DNA of 64,000 bases from an uncultured bacterium. GTDB lineage: Bacteria > Cyanobacteriota > Vampirovibrionia > Gastranaerophilales > Gastranaerophilaceae. The notes beneath the pieces are model-generated. The model had not been told where the DNA came from. It worked only from the letters and a program-made list of their open reading frames with translations, and searched no databases. Positions 36,228-44,117 of the stretch are shown here, piece after piece; position 1 is the stretch's first letter, and each line of letters starts with the position of its first letter. Where the stretch lies: positions 1 to 64,000 of the forward strand of contig CASDRS010000015.1 of NCBI GenBank assembly GCA_949283255.1. The letters are read 5' to 3'. The position numbers and the translations under genes are program-made.

Positions 36228-36838
36228 TGAAGCGTTTAGTATTTTTAATTTGTTTGTTTTGTGTTGTTGTAGCTATCGGAACTTTTCGCGCTATTAGTGC
36301 GATAAAGCTTAAAGAGACTAAAAATCAATTTAGAAATATTTATACTCTTTATTCAAAGGCGTTGCAGTATACAGTGAACGAAATGTCGGGTGATATAGGT
36401 TGCTATTATTCAAGTACAGGTGAATCTGATGTCTCTGGGTGTGAAAAATTTTACAAACATTTTGTGGAAAATTTGAAAGTGAAAAAATATTGTCAGAATG
36501 ATGCTCTGGCTGAAAATTGTGTTCCTGTGTATAAGTCTTATACGACAAGTAGTAATTGTCTTGGGTTTTCAGAAGAGATGATTAACAAACATGATGATGT
36601 GTTTGTAATGGATAATGACAGTAATATCATCGTATATAATACGGAAAACGGAAAAAGAGCCCCATTTTTTGCAGTTGATGTGAATGGTATGAAAGAGCCT
36701 AATACGCCTGGGCAAGATCTGTTTACGATTTTGATTATGAAAAATTCAGGTGGAGCATATTATTTTCACTCAAATATTACGTATTGTTTGCCTGTTGAAA
36801 AGGGCGGGATAGAAAATATTCAAGATATTTATAAGTAG
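36227..36838 (+). CDS. Membrane-anchored pseudopilin-like protein lacking a processing motif
   Basis: 203 residues. One N-terminal hydrophobic helix (LVFLICLFCVVVAIGTF), then a soluble domain with several Cys (GCYYSS, SGCEKF, KYCQND, NCVPVY, NCLGF). The C-terminal segment FAVDVNGMKEPNTPGQDLFTILI matches VVVDVNGKNNPNIAVKDLLKF of the prepilin at 60671, so both share a domain. The FTLAE prepilin cleavage motif is absent here. The ATG overlaps the ilvB stop by one base, an odd partnership. It may be a minor pseudopilin or an anchored relative. Confidence 0.6.
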   Translation: MKRLVFLICLFCVVVAIGTFRAISAIKLKETKNQFRNIYTLYSKALQYTVNEMSGDIGCYYSSTGESDVSGCEKFYKHFVENLKVKKYCQNDALAENCVPVYKSYTTSSNCLGFSEEMINKHDDVFVMDNDSNIIVYNTENGKRAPFFAVDVNGMKEPNTPGQDLFTILIMKNSGGAYYFHSNITYCLPVEKGGIENIQDIYK

Positions 36839-36848
36839 ATAATAAAAA

Positions 36849-36880
36849 AGATGGGACTTTTATATAAGTCCCATCCTTTT
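36849..36880. terminator. Bidirectional terminator after the pilin-like gene
   Basis: GATGGGACTT (36849-36858) pairs with AAGTCCCATC (36865-36874), with A-run upstream and T-run downstream; it suits both the pilin-like gene and the convergent lysine-rich protein gene. Confidence 0.88.
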
Positions 36881-36894
36881 TGCTGAAAACAGTT

Positions 36895-37218
36895 TTAATC
36901 GTTAGAAAACAAGTCTTTCCATTGTTTTTTCTTGGTTTCAATCTTTTTCTTGCGTGCAGCTTGTCTCTTTTCCCTTTCAGCTTTTTTGATAGCAAGTTTT
37001 CTTTCTCTTTCAGCTTTTTTGCGTCTTGCTTCAGCTTTTTTCTTTTCAGCTTTCTGTTTTCTTGCTTGTGCTTTCTGAGCTGCAGTTTGCTCATTTTTGG
37101 ATACTTTAGCAGTGGTTTTGTTTAACCATCTGGTAACAGGACCTTCTGATGTCGCAGCTTGTACTGCACCGATAGACATTACGGCAGCTGCCATCAATAC
37201 TACTAACGCTTTTTTCAT
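36895..37218 (-). CDS. Secreted lysine-rich helical protein
   Basis: 107 residues with a signal peptide (MKKALVVLMAAAVMSIGAVQAA) and a highly basic single-helix body made of Lys, Arg, Ala and Glu. It ends KKKQWKDLFSND. The ending is nearly the same as that of the next gene (KKKQAWKELLSE), so they are paralogues with a conserved C-terminal tag. No known family recognised. It may bind anionic polymers of the envelope; inference. Confidence 0.7.
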   Translation of the reverse strand: MKKALVVLMAAAVMSIGAVQAATSEGPVTRWLNKTTAKVSKNEQTAAQKAQARKQKAEKKKAEARRKKAERERKLAIKKAEREKRQAARKKKIETKKKQWKDLFSND

Positions 37219-37236
37219 TCATTTTCTCCTTTTTAT

Positions 37237-37635
37237 TTACTCAGAAAGTAATTCTTTCCAAGCTTGTTTCTTCTTTTCTAATTTTTGCTGCATCTCTTTT
37301 TTGTTCTTTTCATTTTCCGCTTGTTTTTCTTCTTGTTGTTTTGCCCATTCTTGTTTTTTCTGTTCCCAAGCGTTTACATTTTCTTCGTGTTGTTTTTGAA
37401 GCTCAAGTTTTTTTTGTTCCCAAGCTTCCTGATTAGCTTTTTGTTGTTCAGCTTGCGCTTGTTGCTTTTCTTGTAATTTCTTTTCTGCATCAATTAGTTT
37501 TTGAGTGTGTTTTTGTAGAAATTGTTCAGTAAAAGTTGTACCTGTAGTTGTTGTTTCTGTAGTAGTTGTTGCAGCGTATACGGCAGACGCGCACATTACT
37601 GAAAATACCATTGAGATTGCTAGTAACTTTTTCAT
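37237..37635 (-). CDS. Secreted Gln/Lys/Glu-rich coiled-coil protein
   Basis: 132 residues. Signal peptide (MKKLLAISMVFSVMCASAVYAA), a Thr-rich spacer (TTTTETTTTGTT), then a long helix with heptads such as QAEQQKANQEAWEQKKLELQ and a repeated AWEQKK unit (two copies). It ends KKKQAWKELLSE, the tag shared with the gene 18 nt downstream. Strong AAAGGAG. Charged periplasmic helical proteins of this kind exist in Gram-negative bacteria (OmpH/Skp-like), but no such motif is visible here. Confidence 0.7.
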   Translation of the reverse strand: MKKLLAISMVFSVMCASAVYAATTTTETTTTGTTFTEQFLQKHTQKLIDAEKKLQEKQQAQAEQQKANQEAWEQKKLELQKQHEENVNAWEQKKQEWAKQQEEKQAENEKNKKEMQQKLEKKKQAWKELLSE

Positions 37636-37674
37636 ATTTTCTCCTTTCTCTAACTCTTTATTATCTTTATTATA

Positions 37675-38376
37675 CTATACAAGGTCGTATAATTTTATTA
37701 TTTTTTCAATTCCGCTCTTTGCAACGTTAAATATTTCAATCATTTTATCAAAAGTGTAAGGTTCTCCTTCTGCAGTTGTTTGGAATTCAATAATTTTTCC
37801 GCTCTTAGTTAAAACGACGTTGCTGTCAACTCTTGCATGAGAATCTTCCTCATAATTCAAGTCTAATCTTACTTCATCCTCAACTATTCCAGCAGAAATT
37901 GCTGCTACGGGTTCTATAATTGGGTTTTCTTTTAGTTTACCATTTTTTAGGAGTTTTTCCACTGCAATTTTTAATGCTAGAAAACCACCGCAAATGCTTG
38001 CTGTTCTTGTGCCGCCATCGGCTTGGATTACATCAGCATCTATTGTTATTGTAATGTCAGGCATTTTTTCTAAGTCAACGCAAGCTCTTAGGCTTCTTCC
38101 AATAAGTCTTTGAATTTCCTGAGTTCTTCCTGAAATTTTGGTACGTTCTCTTTGGCATCTTGTGTTTGTTGATGACGGTAAAAGTGAATATTCCGCAGTA
38201 ACCCAGCCTCTCGGGTCTTCTTTATCCATCCATTTTGGTTTTCCTTCTTCAACAGAGGCTGTAGTTATTACTTTTGTGTCTCCAAATTCAACCAGCACAG
38301 AGCCCAGTGCATGTTTTGTAAAGTCTTTTGTGAATTTTATTTCTCTTAATTCATCGTTTTTTCTGTTTTTTCGCAT
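37675..38376 (-). CDS. rph: Ribonuclease PH
   Basis: Phosphorolytic 3'-5' exoribonuclease that trims tRNA 3' ends, 233 residues. Family motifs include the N-terminal RKNDELREIKFTKDFTKHALGSVLVEFGDTKVITTASVE, SGRTQEIQRLIGRSLRACVDL and DADVIQADGGTRTASICGGFLAL, with the catalytic/phosphate region SAGIVEDEVRLDLNYEED. AAGGAA lies before the ATG, 6 nt after the upstream 74-residue gene, so it is third in a minus-strand operon. Confidence 0.95.
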   Translation of the reverse strand: MRKNRKNDELREIKFTKDFTKHALGSVLVEFGDTKVITTASVEEGKPKWMDKEDPRGWVTAEYSLLPSSTNTRCQRERTKISGRTQEIQRLIGRSLRACVDLEKMPDITITIDADVIQADGGTRTASICGGFLALKIAVEKLLKNGKLKENPIIEPVAAISAGIVEDEVRLDLNYEEDSHARVDSNVVLTKSGKIIEFQTTAEGEPYTFDKMIEIFNVAKSGIEKIIKLYDLV

Positions 38377-38382
38377 TTCCTT

Positions 38383-38607
38383 TTATTCCTTATAATCGTA
38401 ATCCCACATATAAATCTGTCCGCAATATCTGCAAACGGCGTGTTCATTCATAAATTGTAAATCAGGTATGAATGTGTAGCCGTCAACTGAGATTTGCAAT
38501 TCATTTTTCTTGTTGTAAGTTTGTTCAAATTTTCTTTCTCCTTGATATTCGGGTGAGAACATCAACTCGAATTTGTCAACCGATTTGCAGTTTTTACAGA
38601 TAAACAT
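38383..38607 (-). CDS. Small zinc-ribbon-like protein
   Basis: 74 residues with two cysteine pairs, CKNC near the N-terminus and CRYC near the C-terminus, consistent with one bound zinc. The region between is polar. It lies between a membrane-protein gene (stop 2 nt upstream) and rph (6 nt downstream) on the same strand. AGGGA precedes the ATG. No family recognised; possible adapter or nucleic acid-binding protein. Confidence 0.7.
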   Translation of the reverse strand: MFICKNCKSVDKFELMFSPEYQGERKFEQTYNKKNELQISVDGYTFIPDLQFMNEHAVCRYCGQIYMWDYDYKE

Positions 38608-38609
38608 TT

Positions 38610-39584
38610 TTAATCCCTGTATTGTCTTGTTGCCCTATCAATAATTTCAGGATCCAGTTGCTTTCTTTTTCTTCTGCCAGTTGAAGAAGAAGTGTTTTCT
38701 GTAAGTGCTTTGTACCACAAGGCCCAACAAATACTTCTCAGTGGAAGTGTTATACCTGCCACTATAAATGTAACGATTTGATAGACAAAAAAGTTCGCAA
38801 CTTTTGTAGGTGTGATAAGGTCAAAAGATGAATTTATCCTTAGCATTATATCGTTAATATTATCAATAGGTACATAATTGACTAATGATGATTCAAAAAA
38901 GCTTGATAGCAAACCAGTCAATCTTACAAAATCAAATATTACGGAAACTCCTTGGATAAATAACATTGTTACAACTCCGATTGCAACTAATATTAAAAGA
39001 GTTCTTATACTGTTTCCGCGGATTATTTCAAAACTTCTTTTGAAGCATCCTGCAGGAGAAACATCCGGTTCAAACGAGAAAACTTGGAATATTAATATAA
39101 AGTATATGAAGAAAAATGCTCCGACAACCCAGAAAAACGGAATAAATGCGATTAGCCAAAATAGTGAGTATAAAAGCCAAAGTGCTACATAAGAAATTGA
39201 TCTTCTGGTAATTGTCTCGTTATGAGCAGGAAAATCGTAAATCTTACCTGATGTTAAAAATCCTTCTGTTATTGAGTTTATGGCTCCGTAAGCTACAAGA
39301 TAATCCCAAAAAGCTTTCATAAAAATTAATAACCCCGGAACAACAATTACGATTATAGAAAGCACAATTGTGGACATATCTTTTAATAAGTCGAATTTTA
39401 AAGCCAAATCAGGCAGGTAATATGTGTATAGTCCAGCTAAACCAAAAACCAACCCAAGTCCCAATACTTGACCAAGTACAGGGAATGCCATATATGCACA
39501 GAATTTAAGAAAGTTTGCGCTGTACATTCTTATTGCTGCAAGCACTACCCATATCATATTGTTTTCAACTTTTATTTTTGCCAT
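38610..39584 (-). CDS. Polytopic membrane protein
   Basis: 324 residues, about six hydrophobic segments, ending in a basic cytoplasmic tail (SSTGRRKRKQL). The segment FEPDVSPAGCFKRSFEIIRGN matches the pattern of the membrane domain linked to glycerophosphoryl diester phosphodiesterases (xPxxALKRSxELxxGN), suggesting a relative without the enzyme part. GGGAG precedes the ATG. It is divergent from the PHP gene and heads the operon with the zinc-ribbon gene and rph. Function unknown. Confidence 0.75.
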   Translation of the reverse strand: MAKIKVENNMIWVVLAAIRMYSANFLKFCAYMAFPVLGQVLGLGLVFGLAGLYTYYLPDLALKFDLLKDMSTIVLSIIVIVVPGLLIFMKAFWDYLVAYGAINSITEGFLTSGKIYDFPAHNETITRRSISYVALWLLYSLFWLIAFIPFFWVVGAFFFIYFILIFQVFSFEPDVSPAGCFKRSFEIIRGNSIRTLLILVAIGVVTMLFIQGVSVIFDFVRLTGLLSSFFESSLVNYVPIDNINDIMLRINSSFDLITPTKVANFFVYQIVTFIVAGITLPLRSICWALWYKALTENTSSSTGRRKRKQLDPEIIDRATRQYRD

Positions 39585-39648
39585 AATGTCTCCCTTTGAA
39601 GGTTTTTTATTGTATAATTATTTTATTACAAATAAAGTTAAAAAAACA

Positions 39649-40284
39649 ATGACTAATTATAAAGAAATTATACAAAATTTTACCGGTGATGATTTTACCC
39701 AAAAACGTGTGAATTTGCATATTCATACAACTTTCTCAGATGGACTTGCGGATGCAGAAGATATAGTTTCGCAGGCAAAGAAGCTTGGTTATAAAAAAAT
39801 CGCAATATGTGATCATAATACAGTTGACGCTTACCTTAAGACAAATATATTAAATGAGGATATTGTAATTCCTGCTGTTGAATTTGATGTGTGGTGCGGA
39901 TATGTTTTTATGCATTTGCTGGGGTATGGGATTGATGTACATAATCAAGAATTACAACAATTTTGTGCTAAGACGAAAAAGGAAACTGAAGCTGATATTG
40001 TTAGAATATTTTCACGAAGAGATATAAAAAAATTAATAACAGCAATTCATAATGCAGGCGGTATTGCTGTATTAGCGCATCCTGCTTGTTGTTGGGCTCT
40101 AAGTTTGGATAGATTTATTAAAAAGCTGATATCATACGGCTTAGACGGCGTTGAGGTTTATTATCCTTATAAAAGGCATAGAGGAATAATAAAATTCCGT
40201 ACTGCTCACCACGTTGAAAAAATCGCTGACAAATATAATTTGATAAAGACTGGTGGAACAGATTTACATCAGAAGAATTTATAA
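39649..40284 (+). CDS. PHP-domain metal-dependent phosphoesterase
   Basis: 211 residues. All PHP motifs are visible: LHIHTTFSDGLADAEDIV, DHNTVDAY, VLAHPACCW and the C-terminal GGTDLHQKNL. The family binds three metals and hydrolyses phosphate monoesters, for example 5'-nucleotide or oligonucleotide 3'-5' ends (YciV-like). Specificity is unknown. The start at 39649 is taken because the protein then begins MTNYKEIIQN. No clear Shine-Dalgarno; TATAAT lies about 30 nt upstream. Its 3' end overlaps the convergent gene by 6 nt. Confidence 0.88.
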   Translation: MTNYKEIIQNFTGDDFTQKRVNLHIHTTFSDGLADAEDIVSQAKKLGYKKIAICDHNTVDAYLKTNILNEDIVIPAVEFDVWCGYVFMHLLGYGIDVHNQELQQFCAKTKKETEADIVRIFSRRDIKKLITAIHNAGGIAVLAHPACCWALSLDRFIKKLISYGLDGVEVYYPYKRHRGIIKFRTAHHVEKIADKYNLIKTGGTDLHQKNL

Positions 40285-40929
40285 GCCGCCCTGAAGTCTT
40301 GATAACGGTTCCTTGCTGTTTGGAGGTAGTATAAGGCTGTTAGGATTAGAAATTCTGAATTTCAAGTGGAAGTTTTCTTCAGGGAATTCTTCTATCATTC
40401 CTATAACATTTTTATACCAGTTTTTAGATTCATTTTTGGCAATTAGTTTAATGTTTCCTACGCACATAGCCTCATCACTTCGTCTTTGCGCAATTTGTAA
40501 AAGACGAGTGCCGATATCTTTCATATATTCAAGCCCTTGTTTGTAATATGGTGTTCCCGGTTTTGAGTAGTTTCTAAGTGTGTCTACATAAACATGACTT
40601 GGATCAGATTGGTATTGTATGTGGTCGTATGTTCCGGGTAAATATTTTTTGATTATGATGTTTGCTTCTCCGATAAGATCACCATTATCATTTTTAATAG
40701 AATAGTTTTCGGCATTTTGACCTATGTATCTTTTAAATACATTTAAAAAACATTCTTTGCCGTCAGAACCTCGTCTTACGCGAACTTTTCCGATGTATCC
40801 TTCAAGACAACTGCCAATGTTGGTATGCGTCAGGGTTTCAACGTAGTTCCCTGTGAAGTTTGGAGCTTTGGCTTTCGTTTTTGAGCTGTAGCAATATAAA
40901 TTAGGATTAAATGAAATATTGTTTATCAT
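40279..40929 (-). CDS. Unknown protein, possible N-acetyltransferase-like fold
   Basis: 216 residues, not recognised. The N-terminus (MINNISFNPNLYC...APNFTGN) resembles N-terminal FxG-type tails that I associate with this lineage. The second half holds KDIGTRLLQIAQRRSDEAM and IKLIAKNESKNWYKNVIGM, which has the spacing of a GNAT acetyl-CoA loop and the following strand-helix (xNxxSxxfYxxxGF). This is weak evidence. The 3' end overlaps the PHP gene by 6 nt on the opposite strand. Confidence 0.55.
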   Translation of the reverse strand: MINNISFNPNLYCYSSKTKAKAPNFTGNYVETLTHTNIGSCLEGYIGKVRVRRGSDGKECFLNVFKRYIGQNAENYSIKNDNGDLIGEANIIIKKYLPGTYDHIQYQSDPSHVYVDTLRNYSKPGTPYYKQGLEYMKDIGTRLLQIAQRRSDEAMCVGNIKLIAKNESKNWYKNVIGMIEEFPEENFHLKFRISNPNSLILPPNSKEPLSRLQGGL

Positions 40930-41003
40930 ATCCCATTTAAGAAGGATGAAAATTCAGAATTGCTAAATTTGATAAAAGTGCTTAATAAATCTTAATCTAC
41001 AAT

Positions 41004-41255
41004 CTAACCTATCCAAGATTTTGTTGCGGTTGGAGGAAGTATTGTCGGCTGTGCAGTATCATATTTTGCTAAGTTGTGTGCAATATTTGCAGAATCTGTA
41101 TTAGCAGTAACTTTATCAATATTGTAATTTTGTGCAGCAGGGTTTGTTACGTTTGCCATTGTTGTCGCAGCGGTAGCAGAATTTGAATCACCGTATTGGG
41201 TGATAAAATCACTTCCTATTTTTGGTTGCATTGTAATTCCGTTTAGCTGAAACAT
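41004..41255 (-). CDS. Small unknown protein (Asn/Thr/Ala-rich)
   Basis: 83 residues starting MFQLNGITMQPKIG and ending TKSWIG; rich in Thr, Ala and Asn, no signal peptide, no cysteine. The paired gene just upstream ends FFSIG, so both finish with an aromatic/Ser-Ile-Gly tail. They are 8 nt apart and likely co-transcribed. Unrecognised; a structural or secreted role is possible. Confidence 0.6.
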   Translation of the reverse strand: MFQLNGITMQPKIGSDFITQYGDSNSATAATTMANVTNPAAQNYNIDKVTANTDSANIAHNLAKYDTAQPTILPPTATKSWIG

Positions 41256-41263
41256 TTTGGCTC

Positions 41264-41557
41264 CTATCCTATTGAAAAGAATGAAACATTTTGTGGGGTA
41301 TTATATCCGAAAAATCTGCTCATACCGCCTTTGTTGTAATCTTGTACAATATCATAATTTTTGATGATACCGTCCATGCCTTTTGAAACACCAAGGGCAT
41401 CGTTAACTTTCATAGCTACGTTAGCCATCCCAAAAGTTCTGTTATCATAGTTTGGCATGCTGATTTTACTTGTATTATATGCGCTTGAGACATCACCTGC
41501 ATCCGTGTATCTGACACGTCCTATTGCGCCTATAGCTTGTTGATCTTCGTAGCCCAT
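41264..41557 (-). CDS. Small unknown protein (first of a pair)
   Basis: 97 residues: MGYEDQQAIGAIGRVRY..., with a middle of Asn, Asp and Met-rich turns and the end QNVSFFSIG. AAGGAAG lies before the ATG. It heads a two-gene unit with the 83-residue gene. The 240 bp upstream hold a palindrome (41733-41749) and the divergent thrS promoter. Unrecognised. Confidence 0.6.
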   Translation of the reverse strand: MGYEDQQAIGAIGRVRYTDAGDVSSAYNTSKISMPNYDNRTFGMANVAMKVNDALGVSKGMDGIIKNYDIVQDYNKGGMSRFFGYNTPQNVSFFSIG

Positions 41558-41732
41558 TGTTCTTCCTTCATAATCCTATTGTATATCTTATATATATAAA
41601 GTATATAATATATAGAAAATTGCCTAATCGGCATGCTGACTGTTAACAAAAGTTAATATATCTATGTGGATTTTTCTTGTATATATCATGCCCAACTTTT
41701 GTCGAACAAAAACGTAATGTTAAGTTTTGTAA

Positions 41733-41749
41733 AGTGTAAAACCTACACT
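41733..41749. promoter_or_regulatory. Candidate operator AGTGTA-N5-TACACT
   Basis: A perfect 6-bp inverted repeat with 5-bp centre, overlapping a TATAGT-like -10 on the minus strand toward the 97-residue gene and lying 48 nt before the thrS -35 box. A TTTTGT-CGA-ACAAAA palindrome lies nearby (41697-41711). Regulator unknown. Confidence 0.35.
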
Positions 41750-41796
41750 ATATAGGGCATTTTTGGTACTCAAAAAAAATTAATTAAAACAATTTA

Positions 41797-41825
41797 TTGA
41801 CATTTAAAATGTTCTATGCCATAAT
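41797..41825 (+). promoter_or_regulatory. Strong promoter of the thrS leader
   Basis: A perfect TTGACA (41797-41802), exactly 17 nt, then CATAAT (41820-41825) preceded by TGC. Transcription would start near 41832, about 365 nt before the thrS ATG. Confidence 0.75.
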
Positions 41826-41831
41826 AAGTAC

Positions 41832-42197
41832 ATAAGATTTAAGTGTAGTCGAAACACTAAATATAAATAGATTCATTAACCCCAAAAACATATAAACTCC
41901 TAAATAATAAACACTAAAAGAGACCATTAGGATGCAGAAAACGACCCACTCAGAAAATTAGAATTTATTTTTAAATATCATTTTTTAATGCTTGTATTTG
42001 CTTTTTATGGGTGGTATAACCTTACTTGTACAGTTAGGGGGATCCGCCCCAAGGTGCGTATGCCGTTCCTGTTTTTTAGTTCGTGAGAGGCTTATGGATT
42101 AAGATAGCAGGTTGCTCGTAGTAGCGAAGGCAATACTTATATATATGTTGTTATTTGAGTATTCACGCATCGCAGAAGGATATGAAAGGATTAAAAA
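41832..42197 (+). ncRNA. Long untranslated leader of thrS (possible regulatory or separate RNA)
   Basis: The gene-free stretch 41558-42197 is the largest in the window. Its second part is a 365-nt leader with base composition less A/T than other spacers between about 42040 and 42130. Small hairpins are visible: AGTGT/ACACT (about 41843-41863), GGGG/CCCC around GATCCG (42037-42050), TTGCT/AGCGA with loop CGTAGT (42112-42127), and AATACT/AGTATT (about 42131-42162). A short ORF MQKTTHSEN lies at 41932-41961. A known RNA class was not recognised; it could be a thrS control element or an independent small RNA. Confidence 0.45.
41932..41961 (+). CDS. Possible leader peptide MQKTTHSEN with tandem Thr codons
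   Basis: ATG-CAG-AAA-ACG-ACC-CAC-TCA-GAA-AAT-TAG inside the thrS leader, 100 nt after the predicted start of transcription. The two adjacent Thr codons upstream of a threonyl-tRNA synthetase would fit transcription attenuation. The ribosome-binding site is weak, and two Thr codons can be chance. Confidence 0.25.
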   Translation: MQKTTHSEN

Positions 42198-43991
42198 ATG
42201 GAAAAAAACAATGAAACTCTTCATGTGTTGAGACACTCAACATCTCACATTATGGCACAGGCTGTTCAGAAGCTGTTTCCGTCAGCAAAGTTGGCTATCG
42301 GACCTGCTACTGACACCGGTTTTTATTATGACTTCGATTTAACTGACGGGCATGCTTTTACGCATGATGACCTTGAAAAGATTGAAGAAGAAATGAAAAA
42401 CATAATTAAGCAGAATCTCACATTTGAAAAATATGAGATTAAAGATGTTGATGCTCAGATTGCAGAGTTCAAGCGTGAGGGCGAAATTTACAAGGCTGAA
42501 TTATTGGAAGAGCACAGAAACGACAATCCTACTTTATATTTAACAAAAGATAAAGATGGAAATGTATTGTTTAATGACCTTTGTGCAGGACCTCACATCC
42601 CTAATACATCTTATATTAAGGGTAATGCTTTAAAATTGTTAAAGGTTGCAGGTGCTTATTGGCGTGGTAATGAAAAGAATAAGATGTTACAACGTATATA
42701 TGCAACTGTTTTCTGGACAAAAGAAGATTTGGCAGATTATCTTCATTTCTTGGAAGAAGCTGAGAAGCGTGATCATAGAAAATTAGGTGCAAAACTTGAT
42801 TTGTTCTCTACAAGAGAAGAACTTGGCGGAGGGCTTGTTTTGTGGCATCCTAACCTTGCAATTGTCAGAGAGGAAATTGAAAATTACTGGAGAACTGAAC
42901 ACAGAAAACGTGGTTATGTGATAGTAAACACTCCTCATATTGCAAAATCTAAGTTGTGGGAAATTTCAGGACACGCAGATCACTATAAAGAAAATATGTT
43001 CTTTATTCAAAAGGATGATGATAGTGATGATCAATTTATATTAAAGCCAATGAATTGTCCTTTCCATATATTAATATATCAGGCAAACAGATACTCATAT
43101 CGTTCTTTACCTTTAAGAATGGCCGAATTGGGTACTGTTTACAGAAAAGAAAAATCAGGAGCTTTGTCTGGTTTGACACGTGTTCAAGGCTTTACTCAAG
43201 ATGATGCTCATATTTTCTGTACGCCAGAGCAGTTAGTTGATGAAATTAATGAAATTATTGACTTTGTCGCAGACACTATGAAGATTTTCAAGATGGATTT
43301 TGAGGTTGAACTTTCAACACGTCCTGAAAGTTATGTTGGTGAAATTGAAAATTGGGACAGAGCCGAAGCTGGTCTAAAAGAAGCTATGGACAAGCGTGGT
43401 ATGAAATATGATATTAACGAAGGTGACGGAGCTTTTTATGGTCCTAAAATTGATTTCAAGGTAAAAGATGCTATCGGTAGAACTTGGCAGTGTGCTACTA
43501 TCCAGTTAGACTTCAATCTTCCTGAAAGATTTGATATTAAATATCAGGATAAAGACGGACAGATGAAGACTCCTGTTATGTTGCACCGTGTAATCTTCGG
43601 ATCTATGGAAAGATTCCATGGTATTTTAATCGAACATTACGCAGGAGCTTTCCCTACTTGGCTTGCTCCAACTCAGGTTGCTATTGTTCCTATCAGCAAT
43701 GACAAGCATACTGAGTTTGCCGAAAAGGTTTATAAGAAGATGCGTGATGCCGGAATTAGGGCTCATCTTGATGACAGATCTGAAAGTATGAATTATAAAA
43801 TCAGAGAAAGTCTGCAAGATAAGAAGATTCCTTATGTTTGCGTAATCGGCGATAAGGAAATCGAGTCTGATTCTGTTGCTGTAAGAGCAAGAGGTATCGG
43901 ACAAATCGGTACATTCACTGTTGATGATTTTATTTCAAAGATAGAAGAAGAAATAAAATCAAGAAGCTGTGATTCTTTTGCAAAAGCTTAA
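42198..43991 (+). CDS. thrS: Threonyl-tRNA synthetase, short form without TGS domain
   Basis: Charges tRNA-Thr. 597 residues: the N-terminal TGS/N1 domain of E. coli ThrRS is missing. The protein starts at the editing (N2) domain with HSTSHIMAQAVQ (the HxxxH zinc/editing motif) and DLCAGPHIPNTSYIKG. Class II motifs include VYRKEKSGALSGLTRVQGFTQDDAH (motif 2) and the C-terminal anticodon domain (QVAIVPISNDKHTEFAEKVYKKM). The short form is typical of Cyanobacteria. A weak GAAAGGA lies near the ATG. It is preceded by the long leader and followed by a clear terminator. Confidence 0.96.
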   Translation: MEKNNETLHVLRHSTSHIMAQAVQKLFPSAKLAIGPATDTGFYYDFDLTDGHAFTHDDLEKIEEEMKNIIKQNLTFEKYEIKDVDAQIAEFKREGEIYKAELLEEHRNDNPTLYLTKDKDGNVLFNDLCAGPHIPNTSYIKGNALKLLKVAGAYWRGNEKNKMLQRIYATVFWTKEDLADYLHFLEEAEKRDHRKLGAKLDLFSTREELGGGLVLWHPNLAIVREEIENYWRTEHRKRGYVIVNTPHIAKSKLWEISGHADHYKENMFFIQKDDDSDDQFILKPMNCPFHILIYQANRYSYRSLPLRMAELGTVYRKEKSGALSGLTRVQGFTQDDAHIFCTPEQLVDEINEIIDFVADTMKIFKMDFEVELSTRPESYVGEIENWDRAEAGLKEAMDKRGMKYDINEGDGAFYGPKIDFKVKDAIGRTWQCATIQLDFNLPERFDIKYQDKDGQMKTPVMLHRVIFGSMERFHGILIEHYAGAFPTWLAPTQVAIVPISNDKHTEFAEKVYKKMRDAGIRAHLDDRSESMNYKIRESLQDKKIPYVCVIGDKEIESDSVAVRARGIGQIGTFTVDDFISKIEEEIKSRSCDSFAKA

Positions 43992-43996
43992 GTTTA

Positions 43997-44027
43997 AAAT
44001 CCCCTCTTTCTAAGAGGGGATTTTTTT
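43997..44027 (+). terminator. Terminator of thrS
   Basis: AAATCCCCTCTT (43997-44008) pairs with AAGAGGGGATTT, then T-run. Confidence 0.92.
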
Positions 44028-44117
44028 GTATCTTAGTGGTGTAAAGTCTTTATAAATCAGTTTTTTATTGAACTTTTTTTATAGTAATATCGTTACGTTA
44101 CTGTAAATGAGGTAAAA

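Noticed and set aside
42008-42020. GGGTGGTATAACC in the thrS leader, resembling a T-box
   Set aside because: It lacks the ACCGCG part and no matching antiterminator/terminator pair follows; T-boxes are also not expected in this lineage.
41558-42197. tRNA, 6S RNA, SRP RNA, tmRNA or RNase P in the large spacer
   Set aside because: None of their conserved sequence blocks (for example GGTTCRA arm, CAGGTCCGGAAGGAAGCAG core) is present.
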